Shown: positions 26,101 to 38,300, counted from the first letter of the stretch. The stretch: 64,000 bases of DNA from Spirodela intermedia (GCA_902729315.2 LR746267.1:5519386-5583385); one strand, 5' to 3'. Numbers and translations: made by a program. Notes: generated from the letters alone by a model not told the origin.

Positions 26101-29100
26101 CTGATACTTTGAATCCAAGAGAAGATAAAAAATGATGACCAGAACAGGAAGCGAGCAGCTTTATTTCTTAGAAAATTCTTGGTAGACAGCAAATCCTCAA
26201 GAAGAACACCATAAGCTTTCTTATTTCTCTGTTTCCAATTTGGTACCGAACTCAATTCCGGAAAAAATCATCAAAAAGATTTAAAATTAAGATGATACCA
26301 TGAACAACTCGCTGAACATCGCCTAAAGGCTTGATATTATTCACCAAAAAAAAAAAACAAACAAACAAACAAACGAATAACTCAATTACCTAAGAACTAA
26401 TGTATTAGTCTTTAAGATATAGGTGACTGCTGCAACTTTTACAGATAAATGCATGTGTGACATTCTCAATATAATAAAAAAACAGAAAAAACACTATAAT
26501 TAAATAGAAAAGAACTGACTTCTTAGACCAAACTCCTGTTTCTTATCAAAGAAATTTGATAAATCAATGAAGTTTGAATAAATTCCACTTGATGCTACTG
26601 TGCTTGGCACAGATTGCCAGTGTAACAGAAGAATTAATGAGCAGGCATAGCATTTGAGGTTTCCAAGTGTCCAGTGCATCACCATATTAGCAGATATACA
26701 CTAATATATGAGAGAAAATAGTCTAAGCCTCTTTCTTAGCAAATAAGACCTACATGATAACATCGATCAACTTATCCCATAAAACTAAATATAACAGAGA
26801 GTTTGCATCTAGATGAAACTCACTAGGCAGAAACAGCAGTTCTACCTGGACGCTTAAGGAGACACAGCCACTAGTTTCAACACACATCTTATCACTGAGT
26901 TCACTGTTCACTGGTTTCTCACAACATGTGAGAGGTGCTTGTGGTGTCAGTTCGGCATGAACTTTTTCGCCAACTTCCTGGCTGTCATCCTTGGGCAAAT
27001 GAACCGTGGGATCATGAGGGGAGCTACATACACAGAGAAAGTCATCTGGTCGCATTTTCTGTGAATCATCATTATTACTCTTGGAAAGATTTGATGAAGA
27101 CAAAGCTGAGTACGATTCAACATGATTCCTCATAATTTGATTGTGTTCCTTACAAGCTTCAGACTCTGTGGAAGAATCAAAAATCAAGAAATTCTCATTA
27201 TCATCCATAATTAAATCCCAGTTGCGTCCTGTAAGTTTTTCCCTACTTTGCTCCTGACTTGGCAACTCACTAATCTTAATTTCAGTCAAAGAGGGTTGTC
27301 CTTCTTCTTGATGATTACAGCCAAACTGATCCAGAGCAATGTTACCCCTGACAGACTTATGATCAACTATGACCCCGAACGAAGGAACTCCATTATGGTT
27401 GGGACTAGCACAATCATAATTTACTGGATGAGACGGATTGACAGTTGGCATTGAACATTCGGAAGGTTCAGTCGCAACCAAATCTAGTGAACACTTAATC
27501 TTGCAGAAATCATGAACCTCTGTGGCATGTTTTGAAAACTTGACATTTGATGCCTCAGAAGAAATAATATCATCTTCGCTGACAGTATATCTGAAATAGA
27601 AATCAAGAACAAGGGTGAGAGTTCGTCGATAGTAACTGAAGTATTGGCAAGAACTACTATTCCATGGACAGTTACCTTATCAAAAATCTAGACTCTTTTT
27701 TGGGATTCACATGTGGTGAAGAGAAAATTGTTGGAATTGAAGCAAAATTAAATGATTGGAAGGTTTGAGTGATGTGAACAGGTTGAACAGGCTTAATTGG
27801 AGAGAGATTGCTGATATAATTGAAAACTGGGGAATCCTGCATGCAGAAAATATTATCCAGGTTAAAGAATGGAGAAATTTCCAACTTATATGCATATACG
27901 TCTAGAGATTGTAACCAAGAAAGAGCAAACTTAATTAAAATACAGCATCATAGATCACTCATACCCACTCTCTCCTATACAACCATGTATCTAAAATAAC
28001 ATATCAGGTAAAACCCATCACCAATTCATCCCAGTCTTTTATAGCTTGGGTTCCATTGCAAAAGTGTATTGTGTCTGCTAGAGCGTGCCAGAGACTAGAT
28101 GAGATGAAATAAAGTTCAAACACAAGCTTAAAAAAATCCAGCATTAAAGTTAGGATGAATACCAATTTCCTCATCCATGCTTTAAACGAGCCTTCATGAA
28201 AGTTTATGACATAGCAGACACCATTATATGGGTACAAGTGATAGAAATGACGAAATGAAAGAAATGGAACTCGAGCATTAGCCCCTTTTTAGGAAGTCAT
28301 ACCATGAATCTAATAACATAACAGTTTTAAACAATGTGGGATCTCAATAATAACACTCAAAATCACCGCGGAAAAAATGCACAAGACAACAATTTGGTGT
28401 CAGAATCTTCTAACCGGATGAGAAAAAATCTTAGGAATCGAAACCAACTTGATAGGAAAAACTAAATGCACATTAATACAAGTTCTTGCAAGGATGTAAA
28501 GGCTGGAAAAATGGGAGAGAAAGAAAGAAGGCGAGAAAGAGAGAGAGTGAGATATACTTAACAAAATCTCAGATTTCCACCATAATACCGGCTGTTTTCA
28601 TGTTTTACAAGAGTTTCATTAAATGTTAAACATGGAAAACTATATATTTTTTAATAAATAAACGGTGTCTATCAGCAAATATCTTTCAGTATCCATTCTC
28701 TCGAATGACCTTTGAAATTTGAATATCTATCATGCTTTATAATCTCACAATCTGACACATGCTTTATAAATACTAGTGTCATTGAGATGCCCTGATCTAA
28801 GAAATTCTAGGGCATTCCAAAACGAAAGTGGAATTGGTAATAAGATGTGACGCCATGTGGAAGTTGGTTTCTCTACTAACTTACTTCTCATTGTCATATC
28901 TTATGTTATGCTGGTCTAGAGAGGCTACATAGTATTGAACAAAGCATTTTGACAGATGGGATGTGGTTAACTAAGAACAAGGATTCGTGATCTTATGCAC
29001 GTTTCACATTGCGAAGCTAAGTTACTGTTATGGAATGCCTTGACAAATCACATTTATAGCATCAACTCCCGGTTTTATAATGTATAAATAGCTCATGAAC

Positions 29101-30142
29101 GTACACGAGCCTTAGCTATCTCAAGGCATTATATATGTCCATATATAACATTTTAAGTGTAAACATCTTTTACTTCATGAGGGCTTTAAGTCCATAAATC
29201 AGAGTTACACTGATTCATATAAGTCGTAAACTAAATCACATATTTTCACAGTTCGTACAAAAAAGAACTCATCATCATGGAGAATGCTGAAATAGCTCGC
29301 TGGACCTAATATCAGCTGAAGAGAGCCCAAAAGGCCTGGTAAAGAATTAATGTGCGTCCAATAAGGGATCAAATGCAAGGGTGTAATTGTTCTATCGGAC
29401 ACTTCAACAGAAAGTAATGTGGCCGTTCTCATACTACCTATTCTTAGATCTTGAAAAAAAGGAAAAAGAGATATTACGATGAACTTGAAATCGTGATAGC
29501 AGGAGATGAAAGACAGCATGCTCCCCACTGTACCTGGGATTATGCATTTTCCGTGAAACAAGTCTTGGCGAGGATAAGTGTACGACAATGACTTCAAGAA
29601 GAGCTCTTTGGCCAAATGCAGCACAAATTTGGGAATCACACCAGGAGACGTGACATGAAATGGTAGATGCACGAGAAACCATATCGATCAAGAAAAAAAA
29701 TTAAGAAAACACTTCAAAATGCGAGCCCGAAAGTAGGCCAAGTTGACCAGAACAAATCAGATCGGTAGCTGTATCTCCCTATAGTGCCACAGGCGAGCCC
29801 GTGAGTACCAAACAAAATGAAAGCAAGTGACAACCTAATTCAACGGCCAAAAAGAGCACCAACCGCAGAGTTTTCGAGGGAAGAAGGGTAGAAGGACAGC
29901 AGATGGGCCCCCGCCGAAACAGGAACCCCCCCCCTCCACCCTCACCCCTCACGAACCCACCCTCCTGCTGCCACGCCGTACGAGAAAATTCCTTCGACGT
30001 CCTCAGCTTCCCCCGCCCCCACCCCTCACTCGGATCCGCGGGAGATCCGGTGGAAAAGCCCCCAAATCGGTAATGTAAGACTTACCTCGACTGTGGAGAG
30101 TCCCTTCCCTGGCCGCTGCTTCCCCCTCTCTGGCGTGTCCAT
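23180..30142 (-). CDS. TSO1-like/TCX protein with two CXC (CRC) domains
   Basis: A nuclear DNA-binding protein of the CPP (tesmin/TSO1-like) family; plant members control cell division, meristems and ovules, and animal relatives (LIN54) sit in DREAM-type complexes. Ten coding exons: 30,142-30,086; 27,836-27,676; 27,590-26,846; 26,086-25,638; 25,550-25,476; 24,753-24,573; 24,484-24,389; 24,303-24,237; 23,796-23,637; 23,537-23,180. All junctions are GT-AG and the frame closes to 782 residues. The N-terminus MDTPERGKQ and [17 protein letters not shown] are family hallmarks. CXC1 begins at Cys483 ([19 protein letters not shown]), the conserved RNPLAFAPK hinge is at 536-544, and CXC2 begins at Cys572 ([17 protein letters not shown]), ending in [14 protein letters not shown]1 is split by a phase-2 intron. 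Intron 1 is 2.2 kb. The start is the first in-frame ATG. Confidence 0.95.
26350..26375. repeat. Poly(A)/(AAAC)n tract in TCX intron 3
   Basis: A run of A followed by AAAC units inside the intron between 26,846 and 26,086. Confidence 0.8.
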
Positions 30143-30439
30143 GCCGTCGCCGTCGCCGTCGCCGTCGCCGCCGCCCCGTCGCCTCCCTATTCTGTGTTCG
30201 AGGGAAAATCTCAGGGCTCCATTCCTCTCTTCCTCCCTCACTCTCCCCTGTCACACTGTCGCAGGATAGCAGTTCGTTTTCAAGCCGGGTGTCCAAAGGC
30301 GGGAAGCTCATTTCCCTCCTCTCATTCTCTCTCCTCTCTCTCTCTTTTCTCCGCCCCCTGCAACCCCGACACCATGTCGCCATGCTCTCAGTAGATCCAT
30401 CACGTGGTGTTATCACCGACCTGCCTTGTACAGTCGTAA

Positions 30440-31300
30440 AGCGGAGGCTACTTTTCATTCACTTTGGACCTCACCTTCTAACACCGTTTAATTTATGAAT
30501 ATTTATTTCATATTTAATTTTGGGTATTTACATATTAAAATATCAGTGATGCGTTGTTTCAAGCTTGCTAGTTAATAAAATTATTTTATTTTCTATTTTC
30601 TATTTTTCTATTTTTCTCAACAATTACTATATTCATGTTCTTCTTATCTAAAACAGTCATAAGGAAAAGACATACTTTTCATTTACTTTGGAACTCACCC
30701 TCCAACACTCTTTAATTTATGAATATGTATTTTATATTTATTTTTAGGTATTTACACATTAAAATATCAATGGTGAGATGTTTGAAGTTTACTAGTTAAT
30801 GGATTTATTGTATTTATTTATATATATATTTTTTCCCACTGGTTACTATTTCCATTGTTCTTCCTACTAGTTATGAAGTGAAGTGCCAACTTTTCATTGA
30901 CTTTGGAACTCACCTTCCAACACTATTTAATTCATGAATATTTATTTTATATTTATTTTTAAGTATTTACACATTAAATTTTCAATGGAGTGTTGTTTGA
31001 AGCTTGCTAGTTGATGAAATTATTGTATTTTTTTGTTTTTTATATTTTGCCCAACGGTTACTATTTTCCATTGTTCTTCCTATCTAGTAGAGTTGTGAAG
31101 TGTAGAGCCACCTTTTTTATTCACTTTGAACCTCACATGCTAACACCATTTAATTTATGAATCTTTATTTCATATTTAATTTTGGGTATTTACATATTAA
31201 ACCATCAATGATGTGATGTTTCAAGCTTGCTAGTTACTGAAATTATTGTATTTGTCTTTTTCATATTTTTGGAATGATTATCACATTCTATTGTTCTCTC
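30440..31300. repeat. Four tandem units of ~220 bp upstream of TCX
   Basis: Units carry the shared strings CTTTTCATT, ACTTTGGAACTCACC, TTTAATTTATGAATAT and GTTTCAAGCTTGCTAGTTA. Equivalent points fall at about 30,451, 30,675, 30,890 and 31,112, so the periods are about 224, 215 and 222. Divergence between units is moderate. The array starts about 300 bases upstream of the TCX start codon, so it abuts or overlaps the promoter. Confidence 0.9.
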
Positions 31301-33137
31301 ACCCAAGTGCATGGGTCCACTCACTTTATATCTAGAAATGAAAACACAAGCTTTTCAAACAAGTTACAAATACTTAACATATTTTTCCTACAAGTTAAAA
31401 TAAAGCATATTATGTGGTGTGATATTTTTGTCTTAGTTAATATTTGTATTGATATTCTTTTCTTTCAAGTGAGTCAACTCACTTCTCTTGTTTTTAGCTT
31501 GCTCACTATGAGAATTAGGAATAAGATGAAATTTCCTTTATGAATGTTTCTTGATGAATTAAGATTGATAAATTTCATCAAATGCATTATGTTAGAGATG
31601 CTTGAAAAATATCTTCAGGAACTGTACTCACAAGATTTTGGTTTCAGATATGTTGTGATGATTTAAACTATTTGTAAGAGTGTGCAACCTCTTCTAATAA
31701 TGGGTAAATTCTATTTCAGATAGAACAATAGCTTGCGAACCATGAAAGGCCAGATTTAGAAGGAAAAGTATAAAATCATCTTTGATAGTTCAAGAATCTT
31801 GTTGAGATTAAGAAAACAAAATTCTGCAAAAGTTTCAGAAATTCATGAATTTTGTTTTACACAAATTTTGAAAGAATTCAAAAATATGTATAATTAATTA
31901 TTTAGTGAACTATAGTGAATTCGGGATTTGTAAATTGACGTCTTTCTGAAAATTATAAATTTTAAAAAAATGGTTTTTCATAATTTGTTCTGAATTTAGA
32001 AATTGATAAAATTGGTTATTTAGCATGTTGTAATGAATTCAGAAATATGTAAAACTGATTTTTCAGCACAACATGAAAAACATAAAAAATTGAAAGCAAG
32101 TTTTCCACCAAACTATGATGAATTTAGAAATCTGAAAAAATTGGTTTTTCACTAACTTGTGACAACTTTAGAAACCTTTACTAAATTCGGAAATACCTCA
32201 AACTAGGATTTTAAAAATATGAGAAACTGATTTATGAAATACTATTAAAATATAAAGTTTTATATAGTACATTATTTCACAACATTACTTCCATGTACTC
32301 TAATATGAAGCTTGATAATATTGAGCTATATTTTATATCAGTTCAATGATAGAGCTTGGCATATGATGTTATTCTTGTATCACTCATTTTCCCTTTTTGA
32401 TTTTTATTATCTTAAAATATAAGGTCATTATAAGTTTTGATAGTACAAATTTTTCAAAAATAGTTTTCATGGATCCAAAATTCACATGACTTTTCTACAG
32501 GTTAGTAGCAACTTGTTTATCATTTTACTCTCCTCTTATCTTGTTTCCTATCTTATTTTTTTCTCTTGGCATGCCGTTTATTTTTCTCCCAAACTTTGCC
32601 ACCCATAAAGAAGGGAGTGTCTGGCATGTATTGTTAGTAAATGTTGATACATATTAAGGAATTATAAGCATTTTGTTTGTCATTATGAGGCTATAAAGGG
32701 GGAAAACATAATGCATGTGAAGGCTCTTCATGGCTTGTAGGGTGCCTTAGAACTCAATTCTATTTTGGAGAATAAAGAAGATATAAATTAATATATTCTC
32801 ATTTGAAAAATATGAGTCTTAGGAGAAGACATGCATCTCACTATCAAGGTTGACTTTTACATGACATATAATCCATTTGAAGGCAAGGCTTCACAAACCA
32901 TTATGTGTGTCATGGTGGCAGGACTGCTAGGGGATTGGATCAAGGTGTCAGTAGGGAACATAAGGGCCATGCAAATACAAGTTCCATAGGTAGAGAGCTG
33001 AAATAGATTATATTAGTTTAATGTGTTGCCAAAACGGAAATGATAGGGGTTAGTAAGTTCCTATCAATAAGATTATATAATTACTATTATTTTTCATAAA
33101 GAAAATGGAAGTTTTTTCCTAGGATGAGATTGGGAGC
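31300..33137. other. Intergenic DNA with a faint degenerate repeat
   Basis: No gene seen. At 31,840-32,230 a pattern of roughly 60-85 bases recurs loosely (GAATT(C/T)(A/G)GAAAT, AAAATTGGTTTTT, then a TGT/CTATGATGAATT string), suggesting an old tandem array. The rest is featureless AT-rich DNA. Confidence 0.4.
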
Positions 33138-34800
33138 TGACGTGACTTAGTCGTTGTATATTAAATCACGCAAATATAAAATTTATAAAACTAGAAAATA
33201 CGAATTTTTAGATATTTAGAAGTATTTCTGAATAAATATATAAATTATAATTCCATAAAAATTCCAAAAAATAACGGTAATTTTCCAAGTCGATCACAGG
33301 GATGTAATATAATATCTGGTAATTATTCAGAATTTTCCTCAAAGAATACTATTTTTTTTGAATTTTATACTAAGAAATGAAAAAAATATATATTTTAAAT
33401 TCACAAAAAAAAGAAAATAAGGGTGCGGACGTCAGGATGACGTCAGCGCCTGGCGAACACGAATCGGGCGGAAACAGAGTTTCACCCGGCGATTCTTACA
33501 TAAGCGATTACAGATGATTTAATTAATCAAATTAAGATCTGTAAAAGCCGAAAGAATCGTAATAGAACAAAGTATATTTTGGTAAATTAAAATCACAAAA
33601 AGTATCACTAAATAAAACATAAAGTAAGTTAAAAGCAGGAAAACAGAGTTCTAGCATCGTGACGGCGTTGCGTCGGTGATGCACCGGAATTCTAAGTGTT
33701 CGGAAGGATCGTCATGCAATGTCCACGGCCTCGAAGGCTCTCTTTGGACAAGGACGACGTGGGCAATCTCTAGATCTTCTCGCGAAGTCTAGAGATTAAT
33801 GAAATGAGTCATCGAGTCGTCTCCGGCGGTTGTTACCCGACAGAGCGGAAAAACGGCGACTTTGCGACTCTTCGGCAGCTGTCACCCGACGGAAAGGAGT
33901 TGGATGGAGGTGGGGCGCATGTCAGGGAGCTTCATCCTCAGGTCCGCGCAGCAAGAGGAGGCTCTTCATCGCATCTGGTACACTCTCAGGAGGTGGTGAC
34001 TCATCTCCCGACGGATCGTCCTCTTCCCGACGACGGCTTGTTCGTCGATCAATCGGAGATGATTTACTCGATGGATTCGCAATCCTTTTATCGCGAATCG
34101 TTTAGCAATTTTAGTAGCAATGCTCCGCGAATCACGTTGACGAGATTTTCGCCGATGATCCAGCGATTCTCGTTGCTTAATCCTTCACCGGCGATCTACA
34201 AGAAAGTCACGATAATTAGATAAAAATATATGACTTTTGACTCTGGAAAGACTCGAACCCGCGCCGGTCACCTGCCTCTTCTGAGGAAGGTGTGACGCAG
34301 GTTTAGTCCCACATCGGTTGTGCGCTGATTTTTCGGACGAATATATAGTAATGTTAGCTTTCTAAGCAAAGTTCCTTCTCTTGTGTGTACGACCACTCCT
34401 TGCCCCACAGCCAGCTGGCCACCGGTGACGTGGAAAGGGAGTGGCGCACACGTGCCCTTATTGGTCCAAGCCACTCGAGCCCTTGCTCATGGCTACTCCC
34501 CGACTGAGCTTCCGACCCGCTTGCGGGCCCGGCTGGCCGGCCGGTCCCCCTCATTTTGTCTTATTTTTTTATTTTATTTCTTTTTCTTCATTTATCTCAA
34601 AAGTAAGATTGTAAAAATCATATAAATTCATGTAAAATCACATAATTACCTAAAAAATCACATTAATTAATTGAAAACCACTTTTCACACTTTAACACAA
34701 ATATAAGTCTATTTATCATGACTTAAGATTAAAACTATATTATTTACTAATTACTAACTCATGATAATGAAGACTTATCAGGAGTCATTCATGTGAAAAG
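33138..34800 (-). repeat. Dispersed ~1.7-kb repeat, copy 2 (CpG-rich, younger)
   Basis: The inverted partner of 800-2,538. On the minus strand it runs from about 34,800 to the shared end CGACTAAGTCACGTCA at 33,153-33,138. It keeps many CG dinucleotides that are TG/CA in copy 1. It holds a TGACGTCA palindrome (33,438-33,445), a B-box-like GGGTTCGAGTC (about 34,250) and a snRNA-type upstream element on the opposite strand. Open frames inside it are not conserved in copy 1, so I do not call genes. Confidence 0.8.
34306..34347 (+). promoter_or_regulatory. snRNA-type USE plus TATA (Pol III-like spacing)
   Basis: GTCCCACATCG at 34,306-34,316 fits the plant snRNA upstream sequence element RTCCCACATCG. 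TATATA follows at 34,342, about 25 bases on. In plants the shorter USE-TATA spacing marks Pol III genes (U6, U3) and the longer one Pol II snRNAs. I do not recognise U6, U3 or 7SL sequence downstream, so this may be a chance match or an unknown transcript. Confidence 0.35.
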
Positions 34801-35177
34801 AAGTTTGGAGGCCAGAGCCACGTCTAATGCAAATAGTTTAATTTTTTAAAAAATATGTTCCAATTTTGTGTCAACTCACATGACCAGATCTAGCAGTCAA
34901 CCACTAAGATCTCGGCCGTCCGTTTAAATTGAGGAATCGGTAAGTAGTTAGGTGGGTCACCGACTGAGTCGACTGGGGAATTGGCCAATTCTGTGTACCT
35001 TGCTTCGTGTCGATCGTCAAACTCGGAATGAAGTGGGATTTCGAGTGCTTACGTCGGCGTATCCTCACCGGATGTCGGAATTAGTCGCCACGTCAGCTCC
35101 AGGGCAGAGAGCCCCTGCGCGGGACGGCTCTTATCCGTTGGAAGAACCCGCTTTTGGCGCTGTTCCGGATCGTTCAA

Positions 35178-35184
35178 TATAAAT
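35178..35184 (+). promoter_or_regulatory. TATA box of MCCA
   Basis: TATAAAT 130 bases upstream of the MCCA start codon, in the only unique sequence left between the dispersed repeat and the gene. Confidence 0.6.
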
Positions 35185-35254
35185 CGTACGGTCACGATCG
35201 CATTCCCTCCGGGAGAATTGCGTCTCTCTCTCTCATCTCTTCAGCCTCTTCTTG

Positions 35255-35275
35255 ATGTCGACAAGGACGTCATAA
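35255..35275 (+). other. Upstream ORF of six codons in the MCCA leader
   Basis: ATG TCG ACA AGG ACG TCA TAA encodes MSTRTS. It lies downstream of the TATA box and ends 38 bases before the main ATG, in a different frame, so it should be in the mRNA leader. Confidence 0.6.
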
Positions 35276-35313
35276 GCACCAGCAGGTTTTTTTCTCGTCG
35301 AAGGAGATCGGTG

Positions 35314-38300
35314 ATGGCGTCGTTGATCCGGAGGAGGATATCCATCAAGGTGAGGATACACAATCCTGGATCATGGCGGGAGAGGCTCTTCTCCTCTTCT
35401 TCATCTTCTTCTTCCTCTTCGGGGGAGGAGGGGAGGGGTATCGAGAAGATTCTGGTGGCGAACCGGGGGGAGATCGCGTGCCGGATCATGAGAACGGCCA
35501 GGAGGCTTGGGATACGGACAGTGGCGGTGTACAGCGATGCCGACCGGGACGCGCTCCATGTGAGGTCCGCCGACGAGGCCGTGAGAATCGGGCCGCCGCC
35601 AGCCCGGGCCAGCTACCTCGACGCCTCAGCCATCGTGGACGCTGCCATGCGGACCGGAGCGCAGGTCATTAGTTCTAAACTCTCTGTGAACTTTAGTTCT
35701 CTAAAATGCGATTTGATATACTGCTCTAAATGCATCTGGCTCGAGTTGGTGACCGTTGCACATGCTACACATATGAAAATGTTCTAAGGTATAAGGGCAA
35801 TGCTGTCTGACCATAAAATGCGGAAGTTTCAGTCGCATATATTTTATTGTCATTCCTGAAGAACTCTGAAAAAGTTTATAGCGGGCAGTTCAGTACAATC
35901 TTTATTATTCCATTGTCAATCTTAGTTCACTCCAATAGTTTTTTGTGGTCGTAAGTTTATGTAAAATTTAAATAATCTCCTTTATATCAATGTCAATGTC
36001 AGTGTCAATGTCAATGTCAATGTCAATGTCAATGTCAATGTCAATGTCAATGCCAATGCCAATGCCAATGCCAATGCCAATGCCAATGCCAATGCCAATG
36101 CCAATGCCAATGCCAATGCCAATGCCAATGAGTAACATGATAATTTTCAATTGAAATTCGCCTGATCTTGCAGAGTGGATGAATGTGGCCAATATTTTCA
36201 ATTTAAACTGAATCTTGGGTTTCAAAGTTGTCACATTTCCTAGCCTTTGGTGGCAAACCAAGCTAACCTGATGGATAAACTGTTGAAACTCCCAATTATT
36301 TGTCTGGTATTATAATTTTTCATGATGCTACTTTCATTTGCCTTATGTTCTCAGGACTGTTTATAGTCCAGGCTCTAGTTTCTGTCATGCAAAGAAAAGT
36401 ATTAAGTAGCTGAGAAGGTTAATCTTCTCAGATATTTCCCTTTCATACTTGTAGGCAATCCATCCAGGCTATGGCTTTCTTTCAGAAAGTGCAGATTTTG
36501 CACAGCTTTGTGAAGCTAAAGGGCTGACATTCATTGGACCTCCTGCATCTGCAATCAGAGACATGGGTGACAAGAGGTATATACTTGATGTGGTTTTCCC
36601 TCCTGCGAGAATCACTTGTATACCTGTTGAACCGGCATCTTTTCTATTGTGCTTGAGAAGGGGCAATAATACTCAACTATTATTTTTATTTTTCTCATAA
36701 CTTATTCCACGTGTCTGCACATTGAAGTTACTCTCAAACACTATATTATCCGTGCATGGACTAGTGCATCAAAGAAGATAATGGGTTCGGCTGGTGTACC
36801 TCTTGTTCCTGGTTATCACGGTGAAGAACAAGATGCGGACTTTCTAAAATTAGAAGCTGAAAAGATTCGATATCCAATTTTAATAAAGCCAACACATGGT
36901 GGAGGAGGAAAGGTATGGTCTTCAAAGCTGTCCGATCTACTTTATTCAAGAGCCAGGAAACTGCCTGCTATAAGCAGTTACGATTGCTACCCGCAATAAG
37001 TGCCAAAATGTAGGATCTGCACAGTTTTTCTCATGATTAGTGTATGTCTTCAGTTGGATTATTTTACATATTATTTACTCCTAGCTATATATGCCATTTT
37101 GACATTTTCGACATCTATTGTGGATTCTTTTGCCGATAATTTACTTGCTACCCAATTTTTGTGATTCTGACACTTTTGATGCCTATAGTCGATTCTCTTG
37201 CAGATTATTCTCTAATTACCCTGTTCATAATATTTTGACATCTCAGTGATATCATCATGTTCATTAGTTCATGTGTTTGTACGAGAAAAACAGATAAAGG
37301 TATTAATGTAATTTAGCCCGTCCTCAATATGAGAACATCTACTTTTTCTAATAATTTAATTTCCACTTGAAGTAATTTATTTCTATTACAATCTGGATGT
37401 CATAAAGCCCTATGAACGCAACATCGGAAAATATTTATTTTGAATAACCTGCAAATTGAATAGTTACCTCTCTCATAATGCTTTTGTTATTGAATGCTAA
37501 GGAAACAGAAATATCAGACTGATTCTTGTTCTTCACGAGTTACCCTCTGACTCCGTTTTCTATGTGATAACGTGTACATAGAGAGGGACTTTCTGACACT
37601 ATGATAGTAGTAAACTCTAATGCTTATTATCAGTTAAATAAATCACCTCCTTTGTGTCAAGTACTTGTCGTTTCCTTGAGGAAGAAGGAAAATGGTTAAA
37701 ACACTATAGATCAAGTGCTAGCCATGTTTACACGGCCCAGAAAAGTTTAAAACCCATTAAGACGAACATGGTCATCTAGCTTGTTGTAAAGTAGCTGACA
37801 GGCTTTGGTAGAATTTTTTTATGACCATATATGTTGTAAATTTGTGTTTTTCAAACCTCTTTAGAAAATACCCTGTATGACCTTTCCCTTTGTTTTTCGG
37901 TTGTCATAGAAATCTAAAGAAGACGAAATGTTTCCTTGTACAAACTTTCCCATCAGTTAAACTTGAGAGTACATGGCCCGCACTAGATGTTTGTAGCTTC
38001 ATCATTGTCATTGGATTAGGAAGCACAAGGTTGTAAAGTAGCTGACAGGCTTTGGTAGAATTTTTTTATGACCATATATGTTGTAAATTTGTGTTTTTCA
38101 AACCTTTTTGGAAAATACCCTATATGGCCTTCCCCTTTGTTTTTCGGTTGTCATAGAAATCTAAAGAAGACTAGATGTTTCCTTGTACAAACGTTCCCAT
38201 CAATTGAACTTGAGAGTACATGGCCCACACTAGATGTTTGTAGCTTCATCGTCATTGGATTAGGAAGCACAAGATTTTCCCTATGATGAAAGTGGATCTT

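Noticed and set aside
30003-30458. 151-codon minus-strand frame overlapping TCX exon 1
   Set aside because: It is in a different frame from the MDTPERGKQ start that splices correctly to the family's DSPVFNYI exon. The Arg run is a translation of a CCGTCG repeat.
33804-34223. 139-codon plus-strand frame in dispersed repeat copy 2
   Set aside because: The frame is not kept in copy 1 and has no recognisable domain. It is open because the region is GC-rich.
34240-34290. tRNA-like B box (GGGTTCGAGTC on the minus strand)
   Set aside because: No matching T-stem, acceptor stem or A box can be folded around it, so it is not a tRNA gene.
35968-36261. Minus-strand frame encoding a Gly-Ile/Asp-Ile repeat peptide
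   Set aside because: Pure translation of the hexamer array inside an MCCA intron, on the wrong strand.
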